A stretch of 64,000 nt of DNA, taken from the NCBI RefSeq assembly GCF_019097595.1, contig NC_080716.1, forward strand, positions 12,023,401 through 12,087,400. Direction: 5' to 3'. Both the position numbers and the translations under genes were made by a program. This stretch comes from Hemibagrus wyckioides. Lineage: Eukaryota; Chordata; Actinopteri; Siluriformes; Bagridae. The notes below the pieces were generated by a model, which worked only from the letters and a program-made list of their open reading frames with translations, was not told the DNA's origin and did no database searches. This document shows, piece after piece, positions 23,766-35,009 of the stretch (position 1 is its first letter; the number at the start of each line of letters is the position of its first letter).

Positions 23766-25804
23766 TAAACAGTACACAAATGAATGGCTGGAAACTGACT
23801 GCTTTAGATATAGATTTTACATCTACACCTTGATGAATATATTCAGAAAGTTCCTTAGATTTGATGGCTTGATTTTTAGTTTGAAATGCATGCACTGGGA
23901 ATTGAGATTTATTACTGTCAAGATTGATTGCCCAAACAAAAGGCTATTTCACACATTTTTAAATGAATGTCTAACTCAATAAAATGCGTAAAAACTGAAG
24001 AGGTCTAAACAAACTTTTTTTCTAAGCAGTGCAAAATGCACTGAAAGCCAAGACATAAATTGTCTGGTTTGCCACTGAATTCTGCTAGGTGTCCATCTGG
24101 GATTTTAGTCAGCATATGGTGCTTCAGTGGTCAGTAGTACTTGGAGACCCTGTAAAGCCCTGAGGGAGGAATCTATTTCCCCCTCCTCACTTTTTTCTGC
24201 TTTCAGCTACACAGAAACTCTGTTGTTTTTCCTGGGCTGGTGGGCCAATGGGATTGTGGCTGCAAATGCAAAGACAGTAAGGAAAGGCAACAAGAAAAGG
24301 ACTTTATGAGTACATATAGATTTCTGTGTGCAGCATGTGCTGTATATCTTGTAAAGGACTGTGTAGTAACCAGCTCCCTGAGAGCCTCTTTTCCTAAATT
24401 AACTCTCAGTTGATTTTACCTGCTAAGCCTGCACACACAAACACAACTATTAGCCATATATATGCTATTTATATCACTGACTAGTGCCTTCTGATGTATG
24501 GCAAGTGGAGGTACACTGAGTAAGCTCAGTAATCAGCAGTGCTTGGCTATACACCTCTGACATCAGATGAATGAATGCCATTTTAGCTGCACACTAGTTC
24601 TCTTTCACTATACATAGAGCCAATGAAAAGATTACTTCTACCTTACTGCCTGCTGCAGATTGGATTATAGACTCTGTTTTGTTTAAAAATGTGGATCTAA
24701 AAAAGCTATAAGCACAAAAAAAAGCACATCATTACAAAATACTGTTATATAATGGAGTTCATTCAAATAGACAGATAAATGTACTTCAGATAAATGATAG
24801 AATTTACTATTGATCAGAAGTGTGGAAATGTGTGTGGTTCCACATATTTATTTTATTTATTTATTTTGGAACCGTTAAGTCATTTTCCAGCTATGTACTG
24901 ATCCCTTTAAAACAAAAGAATCATTCAGAGAAAGAAAAGAAGAATAAAAAAAAGTATGCTTTCTTACAGCTCTTGCTTTGAAAATCTAATTATGTTGTGC
25001 TTAGCTCTGGTTAGCGCAACACAAAAGTGATCCAACTTTAAAATATCAGTTTATGTCATCAATAAATGAAAGAAAGGCACATGTGGTGGGGAGGAGGAAA
25101 ATTCTTCTTAACACCCCGCAGTTTGTACCCCTAGAGCATAACACATGTGTTTGTAAAAACCATTAGCATTTTATGACACCGTCACTTAGTCCCTTTCCAG
25201 GAATAATATAAACCTACACAGAATGGAAACATATGGAAACAGCATACTGGGGCCAAGCTAGTGTGTCAGTTTTACTCTGATAAACTTAATCATTTTGCCA
25301 ATTAGAGACAGGAGACACAGTGTATCCATGTCTGGAATAGAAGGTTGTATAATATAATGTGATGTTTTGGTAATAGCTAAGTAATGAGTAAAAAAACCCC
25401 TGATTTTAAGCACACGCTCTAATCAATGAAACAGAATTATTGAAAAACAAACCTGCTGTAAGACATGTAATTTCTAGAAACTTTATAGCCCTATTATGGC
25501 TAGTCAGAGGACCTATAAGCTTCAGGGAAATTCTACCACAAGCTATAATGATAGTTAGAGAGACTGTAGCCAGATGCTCTGTTCCCTGACTTTTATGAAA
25601 GTGCAGCTGTCCAGCTGTGACAAGCAGGAGAATTAGCAATGACAAAAGGCAGCCAGATGATGTGTAGCGTTTCGGCTGCAGATGAACAGGATCATGTTTC
25701 AATGGTGAGGTTATGCAGGACAATGAGTAAACATCCGGCTGTATGTGTGATGCAGTGGATTACTGAGCATCCATCCAGCCTTTTACTGTGCTACTTATCC
25801 TATA
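23766..25804. other. Intergenic, no gene recognised
   Basis: AT-rich sequence with no coding signal, terminal repeats or SINE boxes that I can identify. Confidence 0.5.
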
Positions 25805-26045
25805 CAGGGGTCCCCCAGGGGACTCTGTGCACAAGGTAGGGTGCCAACCCATCACTCACACACCTATTCACACACTACAGACAATTTAGAGATGGCAATT
25901 AGCCTGCAGAATGTCTTTGAACTGGTGAGGTAAACCAGAATACCTGGAGGAAACCCCTAAAGGAGAGGGAGAACATCTTCAATAAACATCTTAATCCAGA
26001 ACCTACCCTTAGAACACAGGACAGATTCGAAACCTCAACCCTAGT
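25805..26045. repeat. Retroposon fragment
   Basis: GGTAGGGTGCCAACCCATCA, CACACACCTATTCACACACT, ACAATTTAGAGATGGCAATT and ACCTGGAGGAAACCCC resemble, in opposite orientation, the body of the fish retroposon seen at 9545-9735 and 23548-23765. Confidence 0.55.
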
Positions 26046-26289
26046 GGGGCAAGGCAAACGTTTATATAGGATCAAATAACTAGATGATGACAGGATAATA
26101 GCGTTAATACAAAGGAAGTTAACTGAGATTCACAATTTACATGTGGTGGGCAGGGACATCTGATAACTCTACTGCAACACTCATATTTATGCTTAATAAA
26201 TACTAAAGTAAATAAACTTTTTGAACTTTTTGAAACTTTTTCAAAATTAACTAAATAGACTTTAAAGCTCTTACAAATTCATTCATCTT

Positions 26290-26490
26290 TAGTAACCGGA
26301 GTCTATCATGAGAACTCTGAGTGGGAAATTTAAATGATACACACACACACACATTTTATTTTGGGAACTCATATACTCAAACCCTTCATTGTAAAACCCC
26401 AAAAAGGTCATTTTTAGTAAACACCTTGATCCAGAGTCTATCCTGGGAACACCGGGTGTGAGGAAGTGAGAAGGGAACACACCCAGTCTA
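26290..26490. repeat. Retroposon fragment with short CA run
   Basis: TCCAGAGTCTATCCTGGGAA and CACCGGGTGTGAGGAAGTGA match the same fish retroposon body. A related half copy with CGGAGTCTATC lies at its left, with a (CA)n at 26340-26353. Confidence 0.5.
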
Positions 26491-27279
26491 TAGCATAACA
26501 TGCCAAATATCTCTGAAACCTTCCCCCTTCCCAAATCCAGAAAATGAAGTCTTTTTAAAAAACATTTTTGAGTTTCAAATTCAACATAGATTATACTGGA
26601 AAAGTTTTACTAGCCAACAGCTTTGGTACAAGAAATAGATCTGAAATCAAATAAATGCTTAATTTTAATGTATGACGTATGAATGTTATATGGTTTGGTT
26701 ATGCATTTAAAAGTACAACACATTTACATATTTATTTGCCGAATTCTAGCATGGTTAGCAAGCAACTTAGTTTCAAACATATGTAAAATATGTAAGCATT
26801 TAAACAACCAAAAATAACTACTTTGATTTTCCTAAATTATCTATCAAGAAAGAAACAAATGTGATAATATTTCAAAAGCATAACAGACAATTTACTTTTG
26901 GAATGTGATATAATTTCCCTTTATAAATGACAAGATATCATTCTATGAAAAGCTGTAACTAACCATGAAGAAATATATAAGTATTAAAATAAAAATGATC
27001 TAATAATTATAATTTTATTTATTTTATATATTTATAATTTTATATTTTTATTATTATAATTATATGTATTATAAAAAAAATTTCAAGATGCTGTTATAGT
27101 TGCAATTATTCCCCTAGCAAAGAAAATGGAAATAAAATGAACTCTTCTCTGGGACCTGAGAGGACTCTTCTCAGGGAGGATAGTGTCACCATGTCACAGC
27201 TTCATGGTCACTGGTATGTCCCCAAGCTCAGGTTACTGTCTGTGTGGGTTTCCTCTGGGTTCTCCAGTTTCCTCCATTC

Positions 27280-27582
27280 CAATTTTTTTTTCAATTCAAT
27301 TTATTTTGTATAGCGCATTTTACAATGGACATTGTCTCAAAGCAGCTTTACGAAAGAAGAGAAACAGAGAAAGGAGAGGGGAAAAAATCCCTAAAATAAC
27401 TAGAAATAAAAATAAATTATTAAATTCAATTATTAAACTATTTGATCCTTATTTTTATTTTATCCCTAATGAGCAAACCCGTAGCGACGGTGGCAAGGAA
27501 AAACTCCCTGAGATGGAATAAGGAAGAAACCTTGAGAGGAACCAGGCTCAGAAGGGAACCCATCCTCATTTGGGTGACACTA
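27280..27582 (+). repeat. Teleost dispersed repeat (unassigned class)
   Basis: TTATTTTGTATAGCGCATTT, TGTCTCAAAGCAGCTTTACG, GGCAAGGAAAAACTCCCTGA, AGGAAGAAACCTTGAGAGGA and GGGAACCCATCCTCATTTGG in the order common in many fish genomes. A truncated relative of its first block is at about 37950-38003. Confidence 0.7.
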
Positions 27583-28001
27583 AACAGTAAATAATGTAAC
27601 TGTAGCTGATTAATGTCCTTTCTACAACAGCAATCAATGGCCCATGAGGAAATATTAGGTCAGTGTAGTTTCTGAGTTCATTATAGACACTAATTCCTTG
27701 TTTCCCCCATAAAAACATACCTGTAAGTAGACTGGCTTGATGAAATTGATCCTCGAGTGTGTGTGAGTGTGCATGGTACCTTTAAATGGACTAGTGGGTG
27801 AATTTCCATCTTATGCCCTGTATTACTAGGAAAGGCTCTGGATTCACCACAGGGATGATTAGGATAAAGTAATTATGGCAGAAGACTGAATGAAATATCT
27901 GGAACAAAACATATTTTACATTAGAAAATTTCATGTCTGAGTGTACAACTTGAGTTAATTCTATTCAGCCTAATACTAAATGTCTAGAAATGTTGTAATA
28001 A

Positions 28002-28388
28002 CTCTCTCTCTCTCTCTTTCTCCCTCCCTCTATCTACCACCCTCCCCCCTCCCTCAATCTCTCTATCTTTCTCCCTCTCTATCCCTCTGCCTCTTTCTCC
28101 CTCCCCCTCTCACCCCCCTCATTCTCTCTCTCTCTCTCCCTCTTTCTCCCTATCTCACCCCCCATTCTCTCTTTCTTTCTCCCCCTCTATCCCTCTCCCC
28201 CCCTCGTTCTCTCTTCCTCCCTCTTTTTCCCCCTCTCATTGTCTCTCTCTCTCTTTTTCCCCCTCTCATTGTCTCTCTCTCTCCCTCTCTCATTGTCTCT
28301 CTCTCTCTTTCTCCCCCTCTCATTCTCTCTCTTTCCCTCTCCCCCCCCCTCATTGTCTCTCTCTCCCCCTCTCATTCTCTCTCTCTCA
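28002..28388. repeat. 387 bp polypyrimidine tract
   Basis: Almost pure C/T on the plus strand, built from CTCT, CCCT and TTTCTCCCCCTCTCATT units with internal near-repeats of about 30-40 bp (28250-28385). It lies about 300 bp upstream of the mad2l1 promoter. The long frames through it (for example 27980-28468) are compositional artefacts. Confidence 0.9.
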
Positions 28389-28690
28389 TTTGTACATTCA
28401 ACACTTGTCTAATAGATTCTTCCATTTTAAATAAAGGTAGAGATGAGATATCCAATGTTTTTACATAACAAAAATACATTTTTATTAAAGAACACATGAA
28501 AATACAGAACATGACAATACGTTATATGCCAGGGAGCAAAAAAAAAAGAAGGATAATGCCTCAGGAAAAGATTTAACCAGCTTTCTGGTTAGAAAATCAG
28601 ACAATAAATGTCCGTAAAGCTTTAGGTTCACAAGGAAAAGATTTAGCCCCAAAAAAAACCTTATAAAGTTTTGTAAAGTGACGAATTCAA

Positions 28691-28875
28691 AAAACCCCAG
28701 GCACGTGACGTCATCAGCACGGCGCCGTTGTTTTTGAATGTGCGCATGCGCTAAAGTTCAAACGCGCTCTGAATTCAAACTGGGCGGCGGGTAAAAAAAA
28801 GAAAACAAGTGGAGAAGCTACAGGGTGATATACGTGTGTGTGTGTGTGTCCGAAGAGAGATAAAAACACGACAAA
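28691..28875 (+). promoter_or_regulatory. mad2l1 promoter with E-box/CRE, NRF-1 and CHR-like motifs
   Basis: A CpG-rich segment directly before the mad2l1 start. Seen directly: CACGTG at 28702-28707 overlapping a full CRE, TGACGTCA, at 28706-28713; TTTGAA at 28733-28738; a palindromic NRF-1-type TGCGCATGCGC at 28741-28751; TTCAAA (CHR in reverse) at 28757-28762 and 28774-28779; and GGGCGGCGGG at 28782-28791. CHR plus GC elements fit cell-cycle genes regulated by DREAM/MuvB complexes. No TATA box was seen. Which sites work is inference. Confidence 0.6.
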
Positions 28876-28939
28876 ATGTCCAAAACCTTGCAAGGAATTA
28901 CTTTGAAAGGAAGTGCCGAGCTCGTTGCTGAGTTCTTCT
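28876..28939 (+). CDS. mad2l1: mad2l1 coding exon 1
   Basis: 64 nt, 21 codons plus one base. The donor is TTCT|gtaagt. It encodes the N-terminal strand of the HORMA domain. Confidence 0.93.
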
Positions 28940-29971
28940 GTAAGTGAAAACTGCTCATTTTTGAGTTCTCAGAGTTAGCTTAACTGACTAGCATGTGTTA
29001 GAAACCTGTAACGTGCTTTTCACGGTCACGTGACCAGCTTATGTATAACATTCACTTTTGCTTTGTTTTCCAATTCAGAAAACGTGTTGCTTTGTGCTGT
29101 ATTCTCCAATACTAACATTTAAACCTGGCATTGCTAACGTGTCGATTCTACAGCGCCTTTATTCACCCTGTTAGCCAGCTGGTCCATGGTGATTAGCATT
29201 AGCAGCGTGCTGAAGATCATCGAGTTTATAATCCTAATACATGCAGCTACACGTCTTTAAAAAGAAAAGCGACATCTATTCAGTTGATGCAGTTGTGATG
29301 ATGGAACCTGAGTAACATGGCTGTGATGGCCATATTTCAGTTATCCATGTTCATTTCCTGTCTTGCATAAAGCAAATCTGACCATTTAAGTGTGAAACAG
29401 ATGTGCTCCAGATGTTCTGCTATGGTTGAATTGACACAGTGACTATCATTCTGCAGCATTTGGGATCAACAGCATTTTATACCAGCGAGGCATCTATCCT
29501 GCAGAAACCTTCACCAGGGTCACCAAGTATGACATGAGTCTCCAGCTGACCACAGACCCCAAGCTGAAGAACTACCTCTCCAACGTGGTGACCCAACTCA
29601 AAGGTTTGCTGATATTAGACTAGATTAGTTTTAATGTGGAGCTCATGGTTTCTGTGCCTTTCCTTCATCTGACCTGTGTTATTATATAATATATATTTAT
29701 AAGCAGTTGTCATTCAATTCTGTTGCCTTTTCGTCTTCTTGTTCTTTTGTGTGTTCTGATTATTCACAATATTTATATCCTTCTCTGCTGCACCTGATCT
29801 CCTGCAGAGTGGCTGTTTGACTGCACAGTGCAAAAGCTAGTGGTGGTGATCACTTGCCTTGAGACAAATGAAGTCCTGGAGAGATGGCAGTTTGATATAG
29901 AGTGTGACAAGACCGCTAAGGAGAGCAGGTATTCTCATGAAAGGGTTGATCTGACTTACAAAACACTTATT

Positions 29972-30056
<85 letters not shown>

Positions 30057-32397
30057 GCAAATATAGAGCTTTCTCAAAGTCTATGCACAATACACTGATT
30101 AAGCATAACATTATGACCACCTGCCTAAAATACCTACATCAATAAAACACATTCTACTCCACTGCCCTGCCCTGAGCACTATAAGGCAGAAATTTTATTC
30201 AGAAGACACTTTAGAAAATATCTTCAAGACAGCTCCACCGTACAAGATTTTGAACTTCTTAACAAGCATAAACCTCAAAAAACTTATAAACTCTTCTTGC
30301 TATCTTACATATCAATGTAACCCTATCTGTTGAATATCACCCTATGTTTTACTACATTCAAACTTTGCCATAATATAGCCATTGAAGCTAACATGGCGAA
30401 AAAAACAATAATATATGACCACCTGCCTAATATTGTGCTGGTCGCTCTTTTGCCACCAAAACAGCCCTGACCCGTCATGCACTGTGTTTTCTGACACCTT
30501 TCTATCAGAACCAGCATTAACTTCTTCAGCAGTTTGAGCAACAGTAGCTCGTCTGTTGGATTGGATCACACGGGCCAGCCTTTACTCCCTACGTGCATCA
30601 ATGACCCATGACCCTGTCGCCGGTTCACCACTGTTTCTTTCTTGGACCACTTTTGATAGATACTGACCACTGCAGACCGGGAACACCCCACAAGAGCTGC
30701 AGTTTTGGACATGCTCTGATCCAGTCGTCTAGCCTTCACAATTTGGCCCTTTGCTCAATTTGGACTTGCTCAAATCCTTACACTTGTCCATTTTTCCTGC
30801 TTCTAACACATCAACTTTGAGGACAAAATGTTCACTTACTGCCTAATATATCCCACCCACTAACAGGTGCCATGATGAGGAGATAATCAGTGTTTTTCAC
30901 TTCACCTCTCAGTGCTCATAATGTTATGCCTGATCGGTGTGTATATATATATATATATCTCTCTCTCATGAAATCCTAGTGTGTCTTCATTAGTGCATTG
31001 GTTGTATCAGTGCATTAAAGCCACACTAAATGTGCATATGGCATTTATGCTTGAAGTCATTTGTTGAATTGAATTGTTCTGCATCAAATTCAAGCACCTG
31101 CATGTAGTAAGTTGTGTTGTGTGCTACAGTGCTCCCAGAGAGAAGTCGATGAAAGCCATCCAGGAGGAAATCCGCTCAGTTATCAGACAGATCACAGCCA
31201 CTGTCACCTTCTTACCTTTACTGGAAACAGCCTGTAAGTACACCACTACTGAAATGCTTTTAGGGTCACAAAACTGATCCAGATTCCACTCAAAATACGT
31301 CTTTTTAAGAGTGCTGATATTTAGCCTCTGTTTACTGAATAATAATCATAAAGTAAAATAGTAATGTTTCAAAGCTAAAATAGTATATAACAATCATATG
31401 TGCTTGTTGAACATCTCATTCCAGATTTAGTCTCTCTTTTTCTGTATAATAAACTCCACACTCCTGGGAAGGTTTTCCACTAGATTTTGAAGTGTGGCTA
31501 TGGGAGATTTGTGTTCATTCAGCAACAATAGCATTAGTGAGATCAGGCACTGATGTCAGGGTAGGAGGTGTGGTGGGCAGTCAGTGTTCCAGTTCATCCC
31601 AAAGATGTTCAATGGGGTTGAGGTCAGGGCTATTTGTAGGACACTCCAGATCTTGGACTCTGAAAAAAGGCAGTGCATGTGTTTGTGGAGCTCACTTTGG
31701 CACAAGGGCATTGTCATGCTAGGACAGGTTTGGACCTTTTAATTTCATTGCAGGGAAACTATAATGCCCAAGACATTCTATACACTTATGTGTCTATATA
31801 TTTGTGGCAGCAATTTGGGGAAGAACCACATATGAGTGTAACGCTAAGGTCCAACATTACTGAAACATTACTATGCCTGAGATGCAAAGATATGTGGCAA
31901 ATGTAGGAGGAGATCAAGATCAGTAATGGAGATCATTACCCCATTACTTTATTGTATGGTTCCATATTATGAATGAAACAAATTTTATCCATACATCATT
32001 GCTTGGCATAACTCAGGATTTGTTGACAACGTGACCCATTCTTATTTTAATCTCACTGAAGCATGAAAATTCTTTAAACAAACAATGAAGTTACAGTAAT
32101 CTCTTTCAGCTGTGTGTGTTAGCAGTGTAGTTAGTCCTAAATAAATCTAGTTTATCTAATATTTTTAAATTAAATAATAAATGCCATGCTACTGTTAATT
32201 TTTTCACCCTCTGACTTGCAACAGGTGCATTTGACCTCCTGATCTACACAGATAAGGATCTGGAGGTCCCTGAGCAGTGGGAGGAGTCTGGTCCTCAGCT
32301 TATTGACCAATCAGAGGAAGTTCGGCTTCGCTCGTTCACCACGTCCATCCACAAGGTCAACAGTATGGTGGCCTACAAAAGGACAAACTCAATGTAA
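28876..32397 (+). CDS. mad2l1: MAD2 spindle checkpoint protein gene, five exons
   Basis: HORMA-domain protein of the spindle assembly checkpoint. At unattached kinetochores MAD2 switches conformation on MAD1 and sequesters CDC20, which inhibits the anaphase-promoting complex. Coding exons are 28876-28939, 29457-29603, 29808-29928, 31130-31233 and 32225-32397; all introns are gt-ag and the phases sum to 609 nt, 202 aa (human 205). The product follows human MAD2 through [47 protein letters not shown] and [15 protein letters not shown], so the C-terminal safety-belt region is present. The N-terminus is a few residues shorter or different (MSKTLQ). The start ATG has A at -3. No defect was seen. 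Confidence 0.96.
29457..29603 (+). CDS. mad2l1: mad2l1 coding exon 2
   Basis: 147 nt. The acceptor is ctgcag|CATTTGGG and the donor is CAAAG|gtttgc. It encodes from [12 protein letters not shown] to VVTQLK. Confidence 0.95.
29604..29807 (+). other. mad2l1: mad2l1 intron 2
   Basis: A short 204 bp gt-ag intron with no embedded repeat recognised. Intron 1 (28940-29456) is likewise plain. Confidence 0.8.
29808..29928 (+). CDS. mad2l1: mad2l1 coding exon 3
   Basis: 121 nt. The acceptor is cctgcag|AGTGG and the donor is GAGCAG|gtattc. It encodes [15 protein letters not shown] through [12 protein letters not shown]. An open frame runs past the donor into the intron, but homology stops there. Confidence 0.95.
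29973..30054. repeat. (AT)n microsatellite in mad2l1 intron 3
   Basis: About 41 AT dinucleotides with almost no interruption, starting some 45 bp after the exon 3 donor. The length in the assembly may be imprecise. Confidence 0.95.
30091..30943 (-). mobile_element. mad2l1: Tc1-like derivative, family C copy 2, interrupted
   Basis: In mad2l1 intron 3, antisense to the gene. It runs from TACACTGATTAAGCATAACA to TTATGCCTGATCGGTGTGTA. The interior is the family C HTH region, with frame breaks. A 285 bp foreign segment (30129-30413) is flanked by a 17 bp direct repeat. Confidence 0.8.
31130..31233 (+). CDS. mad2l1: mad2l1 coding exon 4
   Basis: 104 nt. The acceptor is gctacag|TGCTCC and the donor is AGCCT|gtaagt. 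It encodes [14 protein letters not shown] to PLLETA. Confidence 0.95.
31400..31845. mobile_element. mad2l1: Tc1-like derivative, family B copy 3
   Basis: In mad2l1 intron 4. It shares GTGCTTGTTGAACATCTC, GGGAGATTTGTGTTCATTCA, GATCAGGCACTGATGTCAGG, CAGTGTTCCAGTTCATCCC and GGACAGGTTTGGACC with other family B copies. The terminal repeats are decayed. Confidence 0.65.
32225..32397 (+). CDS. mad2l1: mad2l1 coding exon 5 and stop
   Basis: 173 nt. The acceptor is caacag|GTGCA and the TAA is at 32395-32397. It encodes the C-terminal safety belt, from [13 protein letters not shown] to the end of the protein. Confidence 0.95.
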
Positions 32398-32520
32398 CCA
32401 CGTTCTCTATCTTTCTTTCTCTGTCTTTTGCTCTCTGTTTGTTTTCTGTACATAGTTTTCATGTCTTTCCTCCCCAAACAGATCTCTTCTTTGCTGAGGG
32501 TTTTATGACTATTTCTGAAA

Positions 32521-32526
32521 ATTAAA
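32521..32526 (+). terminator. mad2l1 poly(A) signal ATTAAA
   Basis: ATTAAA lies 124 nt after the stop codon, after a pyrimidine-rich 3' UTR, and is followed by a T/G-rich stretch. It is the common variant hexamer. Confidence 0.55.
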
Positions 32527-32627
32527 AAAAAATCCTGGTTTAACACAGTGTTCAGTCTTCTTTACCACTGCTATTATCCTTACTGTGGCCAATGACCAAC
32601 AGGTGGCATCATACCCTCAGTACAACA

Positions 32628-33180
32628 TACACTGATCAGGCATAACATTATGACTACCTGCCTAATATTGTGTTGGTCCCCCTTTTTGCTGCCAAATTAG
32701 CCTTGATCTGTCATACACTGTATTCTGACACCTTTCTATCAGAACCAGCATTAACTTCTTCAGCAATTTGAGCAACAGTAGCTCGTCTGTTGGATCGGAT
32801 CACACGGGCCAGCCTTCACTCCCCACGTGCATCAATGAGCCTTGGCTGTCCATGACCCTGTTGCCGGTTCACCACTGTTCCTTCCTTGGACCACTTTTGA
32901 TAGATACTGACCACTGCAGACCGGGAACTCCCCACAAGAGCTGCAGTTTTGGAGATGCTCTGATCCAGTCGTCTAGCCATCACAATATAGCCCTTGTCAA
33001 ACTCGCTCAAATCCTTACGCTTGTCCGTTTTTCCTGCTTCTAACACATCAATTTTGAGGACAAAATGTTCACTTGCTGTCTAATATAATCCCACCCACTA
33101 ACAGGTGCCATGATGAGGAGATCATCAGTGTTTTTTACTTCACCTCTCAGTGCTCATAATGTTATGCCTGATTGGTGTAC
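32628..33180 (-). mobile_element. Tc1-like derivative, family C copy 3
   Basis: Starts about 100 bp after the mad2l1 poly(A) signal. Both ends are intact (TACACTGATCAGGCATAACA; GTTATGCCTGATTGGTGTA). The minus-strand frame 32816-33046 gives the same 76 aa HTH fragment as copy 1, ending at the same stop. Confidence 0.88.
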
Positions 33181-34145
33181 ATGCAAGTGTGAGATTTGAG
33201 ATTACTCTCCAGTAAACACATTGTCCAGCACACATCCTATTGACACCTGCTTTGGGTTAATAAAAATAAAGATGCTATCATCTTTATGTTGTCCTTCTCT
33301 AAAAGAATTGGATTGTTGCTCAGATTTAATCGAAACATTTGTTTCTACAATTGTGCCATTATGATTGGCAATGATGGCAAAAATGTACACAAATGTTACT
33401 TCCTGTATATGAAAATTCTAGATTGTTTTATTCCAAGTGCAAACTTGATTTAAACATATGAAACAGTGTGGTGTTGAGTTGGCATAAGCTGTGTAAAGTA
33501 ATTTCGGCATTATGTGAGGCTCTGAGATTGAAATACTGCACATATAATGTTAGTATATATATTTTGTCTTAATGAAGGCAGATCTAATAGCAAGTATCTT
33601 AGAACTGGCCATGTGAATTTGTAGTAATTATTTCTGCATTAGGTGATAGAGAAATAATTTTGTTCAGCTGATTTGACATGTTCCTCTTTGAACCGTTCAT
33701 TCTATACACATGAAAGCTTAAGCTCCCTGACACCTGCTGACCTGATAAGCATAAGAATGAACCAGAGTGCTGCTCGAGCTGTGAAGCTTCTGAATAGACA
33801 TCAGTCTGGCGGGGTTCCAAAACACATCAAGCCATTCAAGTTCTAATCTAAATTAACATACTCAGAGACACTAATTTACTTTGTACAAAATTGGTAAGCA
33901 CACTTATGGATTTTGTTCTTATGTTCTGGTTTGAAATGATAATGCTGGTGCGCCTGAATCAGCTTTAAATACTTTTATGCATCTGACTGTTATTGGGTAT
34001 TTAAGAACATCTGATTTGGAGTGAGGTGAAACACTACAAAGCAAGAAGAGTTCACATGCACTATCTAGGCATTTTGTAACAAAGGCAGGTAGTGAAATAA
34101 TTACTGACCTATGTATGTTTCCGTATTCTGTGACGAATGTAAAAC
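33181..34145. other. Intergenic, no gene recognised
   Basis: AT-rich sequence downstream of mad2l1. Short frames only. Confidence 0.5.
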
Positions 34146-34146
34146 A

Positions 34147-34290
34147 AAGTATATGGTCGAAAGAATGTGGACACCTGAACATCTTAGATACCCATGTGCT
34201 TGTTGAACATCTCTCTCCATAGATGTTTTCCCTCTTATATACTGTTTTAGTCATGGCTGTGGAATTTTTGCCAATGCTATTCATGTCCAA
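34147..34290 (+). mobile_element. Tc1-like derivative, family B copy 4 (left end only)
   Basis: GTATATGGTCGAAAGAATGT GGACACCTGAACATC and GTGCTTGTTGAACATCTC match the left end of family B. The rest is absent or decayed. Confidence 0.5.
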
Positions 34291-34467
34291 TGCCAGTAGT
34301 TTCATTTAATTGTGTTCTGAAGGCAGTTTGTAAATGCCAGGTGGACAAAAGAAGAAGCTCAAGCACTTTTATTCATCATTCATGCTTGCAGGCTGATTGG
34401 TCAACGCTGAGCTTAGAATGCATTATATTACCAAAATTAAATCAGCCAAGCTGGTCTAGTCTACAAG

Positions 34468-34620
34468 TTGTGGTAGGTTAGTGGTGAAGGTGTTGATTGG
34501 AAGGTTGTGAGTTCAAACACCAGGTCCACCAAGCCACCACTGCTGGGTCCCTGAGCAAGGCCCTTAACCCTCAATTACTCAGTTGTATAACGTGAGATAA
34601 AATGTAAGTCACTCTGAATC
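34468..34620 (+). repeat. tRNA-derived SINE
   Basis: GTGGTAGGTTAGTGGTGAAG (A-box-like), GGTTGTGAGTTCAAACACC (B-box), then GGTCCCTGAGCAAGGCCCTT and AATGTAAGTCACTCTGAAT. It is related to the SINEs at 2002-2188 and 59839-60070. Confidence 0.7.
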
Positions 34621-35009
34621 AATTGTTTCAGCAGTCAGTAAACACGTTTGGTATTCACACTCCCAACACATCTGAAAACTCAAATAAAGGACGCATATAT
34701 TTTTGAACAATTAAATATATATATTTTCCTTCCTTACTTTTATGCAAGAGTTACATGTTAAGTAACCAAATTCTCACAATATAAAGTTAATAAATATACG
34801 AAACACAAGTGAAAACAGTAACACGATGTGGGAAAAGGAAAATGACATTCTTCTACATATCTGAAGTGGATGTGTTCCTTTAAAGTTGAGAATATTACCT
34901 CAGTTGTACGGTGCACTGTAGTGATGAATAAATTATTTTCTTTGTGCCTCTGCTTCTTTTCAGTGAGTGAGCTTACAGAAAACCCTGACATGGGACTAAA
35001 ACAATAAAT

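Noticed and set aside
27980..28468. 162 aa Ser/Leu/Pro-rich frame and its Arg/Glu-rich antisense frames
   Set aside because: Composition follows entirely from the polypyrimidine tract.
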